Shown here: positions 22,997-28,055 of the stretch, piece by piece
Position numbering within the stretch: the first letter of the stretch is position 1
Layout of the letters: every line of letters begins with the position of its first letter
From: CAYFMH01 sp964344775
GTDB taxonomy: Bacteria; Patescibacteriota; Gracilibacteria; UBA4473
Assembly: GCA_964344775.1 (NCBI GenBank)
Contig: CAYFOO010000013.1
Span: 1-28,055, forward strand
DNA: 28,055 bases
Direction of reading: 5' to 3'
The notes under the pieces: model-generated
What the model saw: only the letters and a program-made list of their open reading frames with translations
Told to the model about the DNA's origin: nothing
The model's database searches: none
Position numbers and translations under genes: made by a program

Positions 22997-23773
22997 TTAG
23001 AACCTAAAACTTTCAAACACGCCAAACATCATTTGAGCAGCAGATTTTTCTGCTCTGGCGTTGGCTACAGCTTCTATCCGAAACACCGATCCATCTCGCG
23101 GATCAAAGGCGTTGAAGATGAAGTATACGTTTTCTGAGCCAAACAAGTTGCCTTTGAAACTTTCAGTGAAAGTCGGGAATTTCAAGAAATTTGATTGCCG
23201 CGTTTGTCGATATTTTGTTTCTTTTCGGTAGTTTGTGATTCGTGGGAGATTTTGAGAAGACCGGAAATCTTTTCCCAAATCTCTGGCACAAAATTCAAAA
23301 CTGCCTTGTACGCATTGATATTTTTCCGGTGTTTTTACCACTCGGAAAACCAAAGAAGAAGCTCGATTTCGGTACATCCCATCTTTTCCTTTCCGAAAAC
23401 CGGAGGGAATATCGATCGTGTAGCCTCGTCTTTTGAGCGTTTCAAATCTTTTAGTTTCTAGAAGTTCTGGTCTATTTTTTATAATTTGTACTCTTCCTAG
23501 AGCCTTTCTTTGATATTGAGAAAGGTAAGGTTTTCTTCCATAACGAGAATGTGAAAGCCAATAATTTCTCCGCCCAGTTTTTGTTCTTTTGTACTTCTGT
23601 GGGATCTGGTATCGAAAAGGACCTTTTCGATCGGAAAAATGTCGGTTCTTTCCTAATTTTCCTTTTCCCAGGTACGCCTGAGAATAATAAGCATCTCGTG
23701 AGGCTTCAGAGGCAGGGATAATCCCGGAGAGGATAAGCACAATACCGAGGCCAAAAGTGGTAATTTTTTTCAT
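22997..23773 (-). CDS. Secreted protein, paralogue B of a tandem pair
   Basis: The signal peptide (1-24, ending ASEA|SR) is followed by a basic, Tyr/Arg-rich stretch of about 85 residues with the shared KLGKNRHFSDR motif. Next comes a beta-rich domain starting at about 118 (YTIDIPSGFRKGKDGMYRNR) and ending MMFGVFESFRF. The likely disulfide pair is YQCVQGSFEFCARDL, same spacing class as in paralogue A. Overall identity to A appears low outside the signal region, the RHFS motif, the Cys pair and the C terminus, so the duplication is old. A promoter with consensus -35 lies at 23848-23875, leaving a leader of about 70 bases, and may serve both paralogues. No family is recognised with confidence. 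Confidence 0.75.
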   Translation of the reverse strand: MKKITTFGLGIVLILSGIIPASEASRDAYYSQAYLGKGKLGKNRHFSDRKGPFRYQIPQKYKRTKTGRRNYWLSHSRYGRKPYLSQYQRKALGRVQIIKNRPELLETKRFETLKRRGYTIDIPSGFRKGKDGMYRNRASSLVFRVVKTPEKYQCVQGSFEFCARDLGKDFRSSQNLPRITNYRKETKYRQTRQSNFLKFPTFTESFKGNLFGSENVYFIFNAFDPRDGSVFRIEAVANARAEKSAAQMMFGVFESFRF

Positions 23774-23847
23774 AAAAATTTTTTAAAAAAAAAGACAAAA
23801 AGAAATGAACTTTCCTTTTTTATCTTTTTATTTTTATTTCTGGCCCA

Positions 23848-23875
23848 TTTCTACTTAAAAAAAAATCCCTGTCAA
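23848..23875 (-). promoter_or_regulatory. Promoter of the secreted paralogue pair
   Basis: Read on the minus strand: consensus -35 TTGACA (23870-23875), 16-base spacer, -10 TAGAAA (23848-23853). It lies just after the 2H phosphoesterase gene's stop. Confidence 0.55.
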
Positions 23876-23887
23876 ATATTTATGATT

Positions 23888-24541
23888 TTATTTTTCTGTG
23901 CCTAATCCAAACGTTTCTATTTCTTTTTTTTCATATTTCCCTTTTGCATTTCTGGCTTTTCCGAAAACAATTTTATTTACCGGCATTGTTATTTCTCCGA
24001 GCTTTCGTTCAAATTCTGAAAATAAAAAAGTAGTACCTCCTAAAAAATAGCCTAAAGAGAGATGAGGGAGAAAATTGTCTAGTTGATATTTGGGGTCTTG
24101 AGCGAAGGGGATGGATTTACAAATTGCATTGTGAAAATCATAAAGTGTGCCTTTTTCGTCATATGCTTCTCGGAAGAGAACTTCTGGGAAACAATTTAAG
24201 TCCCCAAAAGTGATTTCGAATGGTTTAAAACTCCCACAAAGTCTTTTGAGTTCTTTTTTCATAAACTTTACATCGTTTCCCTGGAAATGAACTCCCAACC
24301 TGCCTGGCAAAGCCAGAGTAACGTGCCAGTTTTCTGGGAGTGTCCAGATGATTTCGGCCGATTTTACAGATGACTTTAGTGAGGCCAACTCTTTTTCTAG
24401 CTTCGTGGTACAGGTTTTTTCAATCGGGATTTCTACGAAGTACAAAAAATCAGGGTCTGCTTGCCAGCTTTTTGTTCCAAACTTTTTTACATTTTTTTCC
24501 CAGTTTTTTTGAAAAATTCTTTTTTGTTCTTCTTGGTCCAT
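23888..24541 (-). CDS. 2H phosphoesterase superfamily protein (LigT-like)
   Basis: The two HxT/S motifs that define the 2H superfamily are present: H73-V-T75 in NWHVTLALPG and H160-L-S162 in FLPHLSLGYF. Bacterial members are 2'-5' RNA ligases or cyclic nucleotide phosphodiesterases that act on 2',3'-cyclic phosphate ends of RNA. The 217-aa length is slightly above that of LigT (about 180) because of a 35-residue N-terminal extension (QKNWEKNVKKFGTKSWQADPD). Near the ATG the minus strand has a TATAAT at 24566-24571, without a clear -35. Transcription from tRNA-Phe, 96 bases upstream on the same strand, could also enter, and a tRNA neighbour fits an RNA end-processing role, but that link is inference. 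Confidence 0.8.
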   Translation of the reverse strand: MDQEEQKRIFQKNWEKNVKKFGTKSWQADPDFLYFVEIPIEKTCTTKLEKELASLKSSVKSAEIIWTLPENWHVTLALPGRLGVHFQGNDVKFMKKELKRLCGSFKPFEITFGDLNCFPEVLFREAYDEKGTLYDFHNAICKSIPFAQDPKYQLDNFLPHLSLGYFLGGTTFLFSEFERKLGEITMPVNKIVFGKARNAKGKYEKKEIETFGLGTEK

Positions 24542-24636
24542 TTTGTTTTATTTTTAAGCAGATGGATTATAAGAACCTTTCTTTTTTTTGCCCAGCAAAA
24601 AACAGAGTAATCGCTATTACTTTACTTTTTAAATGA

Positions 24637-24711
24637 TGGTGCCACGGGGTAGAATTGAACTACCGACACATGGATTTTCAGTCCATTGCTCTACCACTGA
24701 GCTACCGTGGC
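24637..24711 (-). tRNA. tRNA-Phe (anticodon GAA)
   Basis: A full cloverleaf on the minus strand: acceptor GCCACGG/CCGTGGC (24705-24711 with 24641-24647), D arm TAGCTCAGTGGTAGAGC, anticodon stem ATGGA/TCCAT with loop CTGAAAA, and T arm GGTAG-TTCAATT-CTACC. Discriminator A and CCA are encoded (24637-24640). Confidence 0.97.
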
Positions 24712-24849
24712 GGTCGGCGAAGCCGACTTCATTATTTCGTTTTCACTGCCGTGAAAAACTCCATTTATTTCGTCGTCTTTGCCTCTCAAAATTTAATCTG
24801 TCCAAGTTTTTCTTTTTTAGATTAAATTTTGGATAAATCCCAAAAGAGC
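24712..24849 (-). ncRNA. Structured leader of tRNA-Phe (related to that of tRNA-Val)
   Basis: About 138 bases separate the predicted start (24849) from the tRNA. Hairpin 1 is a perfect 12-base stem, AAAATTTAATCT (24788-24799) with AGATTAAATTTT (24819-24830). Hairpin 2 is GTTTTCAC-TGCC-GTGAAAAAC (24739-24759). A third, GTCGGC-GAA-GCCGAC (24713-24727), abuts the tRNA 5' end. Order, spacing and single-stranded blocks match the tRNA-Val leader, while hairpin arms differ by compensating changes. No ORF explains the similarity. Confidence 0.55.
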
Positions 24850-24855
24850 CCGAGG

Positions 24856-24883
24856 ATTGTAGAAAAAAATAATAGTACGTCAA
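24856..24883 (-). promoter_or_regulatory. Promoter of the tRNA-Phe transcript
   Basis: Read on the minus strand: -35 TTGACG (24878-24883), 16-base spacer, -10 TACAAT (24856-24861). It has the same spacer and the same position relative to hairpin 1 as the tRNA-Val promoter. Confidence 0.6.
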
Positions 24884-24907
24884 AAGATTCTATTTTTTAC
24901 TTCTAGA

Positions 24908-25459
24908 CTAGACCGGCAAAATCAAAACTTCCGTTTTTTCTTCAGACAATTGCGATCGGACGAGTTTCATTGGATTTTCCTCGGCCGTTTTGGCTCCCAT
25001 ACTCTCGACCATCTTTGGAAAAAGAGTTTGATCTCCTCCGAGAAGTACCATTCGTGGATCGATCTGTTCGATCAATTCCTTGGCTTTTTTTTCATTAAAT
25101 TTTTCGCTAAGGGAGACGATGACCACATCGATGTCTTCTCCTAATTTATCAAAAACTTTTGTTTCCGGGACATCTTCCAAATTTCCGAAATGAGCAAAAG
25201 AAACATCATCGACAGATATCTTAAAAATCACATTTTTCAATCCGTTGGAGTAGTATCCATTTACCAAGATATCAGAAATCTCAAATTCTCCAGGAAGAGT
25301 AAGTATTTTTTTAGACTCCTTTATCCCTGAGACATCAGCTTGTCCTGAGTTGGTCACAAAATCTACTGAATTGGAAAAGTCTTTCTCCGGATCAAACACC
25401 ATTTTGGCGTCTTTGCCTTCTATCGAAAATGTGTTTCCTCTAAAAAATTGAATTTTCAT
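24908..25459 (-). CDS. MBL-fold-like protein lacking the metal-binding motif
   Basis: The 183-aa protein reads as a short member of the UlaG/COG2220-type metallo-beta-lactamase fold: MKIQFFRGNTFSIEGKDAKMVFDP is the first strand pair, LTLPGEFEISDILVNGYY the middle sheet, and FKISVDDVSFAHFGNLEDVP and DVVIVSL the later strands. The usual HxHxDH zinc motif is absent; the matching place reads VTNSGQADVSG. Only H93-type single histidines remain, so hydrolase activity is doubtful. I chose the ATG at 25459; an in-frame TTG nine bases upstream is less likely. It is transcribed divergently from tsaE across a 44-base gap. A non-catalytic or ligand-binding role is possible. Confidence 0.7.
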   Translation of the reverse strand: MKIQFFRGNTFSIEGKDAKMVFDPEKDFSNSVDFVTNSGQADVSGIKESKKILTLPGEFEISDILVNGYYSNGLKNVIFKISVDDVSFAHFGNLEDVPETKVFDKLGEDIDVVIVSLSEKFNEKKAKELIEQIDPRMVLLGGDQTLFPKMVESMGAKTAEENPMKLVRSQLSEEKTEVLILPV

Positions 25460-25503
25460 ATTTTTCAAATAGTGTGAACGCAGTGTAAAAGAAACTTAAA
25501 AAA

Positions 25504-25959
25504 ATGGAAGTGATTTGCAAAAAAAATATTCCGGATGAATTTATGAGCAAAAAATTTGCTCAGGATTTTATGAAAGAGTTTTTGTCAGAAACTCCTAATT
25601 TTACAGTCTTTTTCGAGGGAGAATTGGGAGTCGGAAAAACTTTTATTATCAAAGAAATGCTTTGGAGTATTGGGATTTCTAATGAAATTCCTTCGCCTAC
25701 CTACACATTGGTCAATGAATACCGGTGTCCAGAAAAAAGACAATTTGCCCATTTTGATTTTTATCGACTCAAACCAGAGGATTTTTATTCTCGAGGACTC
25801 CACGAGGTGGCAGAAGATTTAGAAACATCATCTTTTGTGGAGTGGCCGGAGAGATTGCCGGAGGGGACAAGAGGAAGTTTTACGGGACAGAAATTTGTTA
25901 TTCGATTGGAGCACGGGGATGATGGTGTTGGAAGGAAAGTTAAGGTGCTAAAAGGGTAG
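25504..25959 (+). CDS. tsaE: tRNA threonylcarbamoyladenosine biosynthesis ATPase TsaE
   Basis: TsaE is the ATPase that resets the TsaB-TsaD complex in making t6A37 in ANN-decoding tRNAs. At 151 aa the size is typical. The Walker A motif is GELGVGKT (39-46). SPTYTLVNEY (about 64-73), HFDFYRL (about 83-89) and FVEWPERL (about 111-118) are the three family signatures, including the tryptophan that follows the Walker B-like strand. No Shine-Dalgarno precedes the ATG. The left array of S23 unit 2 begins one base after the TAG, so it is the S23 gene that separates tsaE from holA. Confidence 0.95.
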   Translation: MEVICKKNIPDEFMSKKFAQDFMKEFLSETPNFTVFFEGELGVGKTFIIKEMLWSIGISNEIPSPTYTLVNEYRCPEKRQFAHFDFYRLKPEDFYSRGLHEVAEDLETSSFVEWPERLPEGTRGSFTGQKFVIRLEHGDDGVGRKVKVLKG

Positions 25960-25960
25960 A

Positions 25961-25995
25961 TTTTAGTATCTAGTATATGGTATATAGTATGTGGG
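25961..25995 (+). repeat. Left heptamer array of S23 unit 2
   Basis: Five units in register, including TTTTAGT, ATCTAGT, ATATAGT and ATGTGGG, lie between the tsaE stop and the S23 start. Confidence 0.7.
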
Positions 25996-26000
25996 GAAAA

Positions 26001-26378
26001 ATGAATAATTCTGAAAAAATCTCTTCGTTTACAGATTTAGTAGTTTGGCAGGAAGCACACAAGCTTGTTGTTGAAGTTTATAAAGTCACAAAGACCTTTC
26101 CCAAAGAGGAAGTATTTGGGTTAACAAGCCAAATGAGGCGGGCAGCAGTTTCCATCACTTCAAATATTTCAGAAGGTTTCGGTCGCCAATCACAAAAAGA
26201 AAAAACTCAATTTTATTCATTTTCGCGAAGTTCTTTGCTTGAATTACAAAATCAACTTCTTATTGCAAAAGATGTTGAATATTTTGAGAAGGATAAGTTT
26301 GAAAAAATAGCTCAAAAAACTATTCGAGTTCATAAACTTCTGAATGGCCTGATAAAAACTGCCAAGTCTAAAAACTAA
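26001..26378 (+). CDS. Four-helix-bundle protein, S23/IVP family (copy 2)
   Basis: A 125-aa protein of the classic S23 form: FTDLVVWQEAHKLVVEVYKV (helix 1), FPKEEVFGLTSQMRRAAVSI (the most conserved block), SNISEGFGRQSQKEKTQFYSFSRSSLLELQNQL (helices 2-3) and a basic last helix. I chose the ATG at 26001; the in-frame ATG at 25977 lies within the heptamer array and would add eight residues of repeat. It shares only the fold and a few positions with copy 1, so this is not a recent duplication. There is no rRNA gene or retroelement nearby. The stop codon is inside the first heptamer of the right array. Nucleic-acid binding is likely from the family; the function is unknown. Confidence 0.9.
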   Translation: MNNSEKISSFTDLVVWQEAHKLVVEVYKVTKTFPKEEVFGLTSQMRRAAVSITSNISEGFGRQSQKEKTQFYSFSRSSLLELQNQLLIAKDVEYFEKDKFEKIAQKTIRVHKLLNGLIKTAKSKN

Positions 26379-26415
26379 ATCCCATATACCACATACTATA
26401 TACCAATCCCTAAAT
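26374..26415 (-). repeat. Right heptamer array of S23 unit 2 (inverted)
   Basis: Six units in register on the minus strand (ATTTAGT, ATATGGG, ATGTGGT, ATATAGT and two more). The array ends two bases before the holA ATG. Confidence 0.7.
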
Positions 26416-26417
26416 TC

Positions 26418-27392
26418 ATGATTCCAAATCTACTACTTCTCACTGGTGCCGATGATTTCCGTCTGTGTCAACGGGTGAGATTCTACAAAAAAGCATTTCG
26501 AGGGAAATATCCGAACGGAGAGATTGAAGTTTTTGAAACCGATAATTCTTTTGAAGATGTAGAAAATTCTGTACTCACACCCAATCTTTTTGGGGAGCGT
26601 CGATGTGTGTTTCTCGAGGGATTTTGGACACCAGAAAAGTTTGAAACGGCCGAAAAGGCTGAGTTTTTCAAAAAACTACCAGAGTTTGCAGAGTCTGTGA
26701 CGGTTTTTGTAGTTGAACCAAGTTTGGATAAGCGTTTAAAGTTTTCTAAATTTCTTCTGGCTCATGCCAAAGTAGAAACGTTTGAGCCCCTGGATGAAGC
26801 CAATCTGCTCCACTGGATCAAAGATTATACCGAAAAAAAAGGTGGGAAAATTGATCACCGGGATTCAAAAATCCTGCTTTTTCGATGCGGAGAAAATCTC
26901 TGGAATCTCTCTCGGGAGATTGAGAAGCTCATCATTGCTGGAGATGGAGTGATCACGGAAGCATTGATAAAAGAGCTCACCATCCCGCATCCGAAGACAA
27001 TCATCTGGAGTTTTCTCGAAAATTTAAGCAAAAAAAACATCACCGGGGCGATCAAAGATTTCCGAATTCTGCTACATGCGGGAGAGCCAGTCCATCAGAT
27101 CTTGGCGATGATCAATCGAGAAGTTCGGATCCATGCCCAGTTGCGGAGTGCTCTGGATCAGAGTTTACCACAATCTCAAATCACTTCTTCGACTAAACTT
27201 CATCCATTTGTCATTCAAAAAACTATCCCCCTCACAAAGAATTTCTCCCGTGCACAGATCAAAAAAATGTACGAATCGCTTTTCCAAATTGATCGTCGGA
27301 TGAAGACGGGGGGAGTCTTTATGACGACGGATGATAATACAGAACTGGCTCTGGCAATTGAGAAGTTTATCGTGGAGAGTTGCAGGAGTTAG
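26418..27392 (+). CDS. holA: DNA polymerase III, delta subunit
   Basis: HolA is the clamp-loader subunit that opens the beta sliding clamp. The 324-aa protein has the family layout: N-terminal LLLLTGADDFRLCQRVRFYKKAF, the stretch NSVLTPNLFGERRCVFLEGFW (about 52-72) that matches the clamp-contact region, LLHWIKDYTEKKGGKIDHRD (about 134-153), LLFRCGENLWNLSREIEKLI (about 156-175) and the C-terminal helical collar with LLHAGEPVHQILAMINREVR (about 218-237) and a RRMKTGG motif near the end. No Walker motif is expected in delta, and none is seen. The ATG follows heptamer array bases directly, so expression may depend on the unit upstream or on read-through from tsaE. Its TAG overlaps the TAA of the converging gene (TTAG). 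Confidence 0.92.
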   Translation: MIPNLLLLTGADDFRLCQRVRFYKKAFRGKYPNGEIEVFETDNSFEDVENSVLTPNLFGERRCVFLEGFWTPEKFETAEKAEFFKKLPEFAESVTVFVVEPSLDKRLKFSKFLLAHAKVETFEPLDEANLLHWIKDYTEKKGGKIDHRDSKILLFRCGENLWNLSREIEKLIIAGDGVITEALIKELTIPHPKTIIWSFLENLSKKNITGAIKDFRILLHAGEPVHQILAMINREVRIHAQLRSALDQSLPQSQITSSTKLHPFVIQKTIPLTKNFSRAQIKKMYESLFQIDRRMKTGGVFMTTDDNTELALAIEKFIVESCRS

Positions 27393-27982
27393 GCGGCTTC
27401 TTTTTTTGAAGCCAAGGTTAGAGTTGGCCTTTTTGGCTTGTTTAAAATAACTCCTCCAACGTCAGAACTTACTCGATTAGAAAAATCTACAACAGTTCGA
27501 CTGTGATCTATCGGGTGTTTGATTAATTGATTTTGCAATTCTCTTTCTAAGTTTGAAACGATTCCTGAGACAGTATCTGGAGCCATTCCGGTTTCAGTAC
27601 TTCCGGCAGGATTAATTATTAAATTAGCCTTGTGTGATTCTTTTTCCGGATTCACTGTGAGGTCAATGGTCACCATGTAGCGTTGTTTTGTTTTTTTGTG
27701 TTCGAATAAAAAATAACCGTCAATTCCGTGTTTCATATCTAATGCACTACCGACAGCGGTGACGAAGTTTACATTGAAATCAGGAAAATTCTCTGAAGTA
27801 TTGGATACTATTTCACGTATCCAAAAATGGTAACGAGGTTCTTGTTCTCGTCCCAAAAATTCTTCTGTCAAAACATTCATAGCTTCTTGGTATGGCAAGT
27901 AGTCAGTAACCTCTTCCTTTAAATCATCAGGACATTCTTTCAAAAGCATTTTTTCTATTTCTTTTCCGTTCATTAGCAGCAT
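27389..27982 (-). CDS. Hypothetical protein, 197 aa
   Basis: I do not recognise the family. There is no signal peptide or membrane segment. The first 60 residues are helical and acidic (KEIEKMLLKECPDDLKEEVTDYLPYQEAMNVL). The middle (about 70-135) is a beta-rich stretch (NVNFVTAVGSALDMKHGIDGYFLFEHKKTKQRYMVTIDLTVNP) whose D-x(n)-E/H-K-rich layout could be nuclease-like, but I see no convincing motif. The last 25 residues are basic. The frame stays open 69 bases beyond the chosen ATG without another ATG, GTG or TTG; starts at 27982 or 27973 are both possible. It converges on holA with overlapping stop codons. Confidence 0.6.
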   Translation of the reverse strand: MLLMNGKEIEKMLLKECPDDLKEEVTDYLPYQEAMNVLTEEFLGREQEPRYHFWIREIVSNTSENFPDFNVNFVTAVGSALDMKHGIDGYFLFEHKKTKQRYMVTIDLTVNPEKESHKANLIINPAGSTETGMAPDTVSGIVSNLERELQNQLIKHPIDHSRTVVDFSNRVSSDVGGVILNKPKRPTLTLASKKEAA

Positions 27983-28055
27983 TCCATTTTCGTCTTGTGC
28001 ATTTATACTAAGCCGCTTTAATAATTTGGAATTTTTGCGAAATAAGAGATTTTAT

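Larger units (their letters stand above)
25961..26415. mobile_element. S23 gene unit 2: S23 ORF between inverted heptamer arrays
   Basis: Left array 25961-25995 and right array 26374-26415 are both in strict 7-base register. They share the perfect 16-base inverted repeat GGTATATAGTATGTGG (25979-25994; complement at 26389-26404). The unit fills the gap between the tsaE stop and the holA start almost exactly: one base on one side, two on the other. The layout is the same as unit 1, but the repeat sequence is unrelated to it. No transposase or target duplication is visible. Confidence 0.5.

Noticed and set aside
25977..26000. Upstream ATG of S23 copy 2
   Set aside because: It lies inside the heptamer array and would add eight repeat-encoded residues before the conserved N terminus.
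1..28055. UGA-as-glycine genetic code (code 25)
   Set aside because: Genes of 300-790 codons are uninterrupted under the standard code, and the TGA at 8966 forms a coupled ATGA stop-start. The low TGA use is reported instead.

Overview
The window looks like a chromosomal segment of a small-genome bacterium of the Patescibacteria (CPR), most plausibly a Peregrinibacteria-type lineage. The evidence is the mix of core information genes (prfA, recR, tsaE, holA, two tRNAs) with many SLH-, PKD- and Ig-like surface proteins, a VirB2-like pilin, S23-type four-helix-bundle genes, almost no biosynthesis, and no clear Shine-Dalgarno motif upstream of any gene I inspected. Long uninterrupted frames show that UGA is not read as glycine, so this is not a code-25 Gracilibacterium, yet TGA is used as a stop only twice in 26 genes. 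The taxonomic placement is inference.

Layout: 1-1250 holds a 5'-truncated zinc metallopeptidase and an unknown gene. 1308-1780 is a gene-free stretch with a palindrome-rich element. 1781-5376 encodes two exported surface proteins (Ig-like/TSP3/FN3 with a C-terminal anchor; triple SLH). 5521-7226 is prfA-recR, followed by the first S23 gene. 7665-10042 is a minus-strand operon: serine protease, FdtA-like cupin, family 2 glycosyltransferase. 10093-11544 holds a small unknown gene and a shikimate kinase-PurN fusion. 11775-14835 is a convergent pair: SLH-containing C-terminal processing protease and VanW-family protein. 15015-15487 is a GIY-YIG nuclease and tRNA-Val. 15961-21934 is a three-gene surface cluster (VirB2-like pilin with polyglycine and PKD-like tail, then two multi-PKD proteins). 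22111-23773 is a tandem pair of secreted paralogues. 23888-24711 is a 2H phosphoesterase and tRNA-Phe. 24908-27982 holds an MBL-like protein, tsaE, the second S23 gene, holA and an unknown gene.

Two non-coding signals stand out. First, gene borders are repeatedly occupied by arrays of degenerate 7-base units in strict register. Both S23 genes are bracketed by inverted pairs of such arrays, and one inverted pair (17400-17491) has no gene inside, so the S23 gene plus its arrays looks like a compact, possibly mobile unit. Second, both tRNA genes are preceded, between a good promoter and the tRNA 5' end, by a related leader of about 110 bases with two hairpins whose arms differ in sequence but keep pairing.

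Functionally, the protein genes mostly build and maintain the cell surface: SLH and PKD proteins, proteases with basic tails, sugar-modifying enzymes and a pilus-like fibre. Several promoters place the -10 box so close to the start codon that leaderless transcription is the simplest reading.
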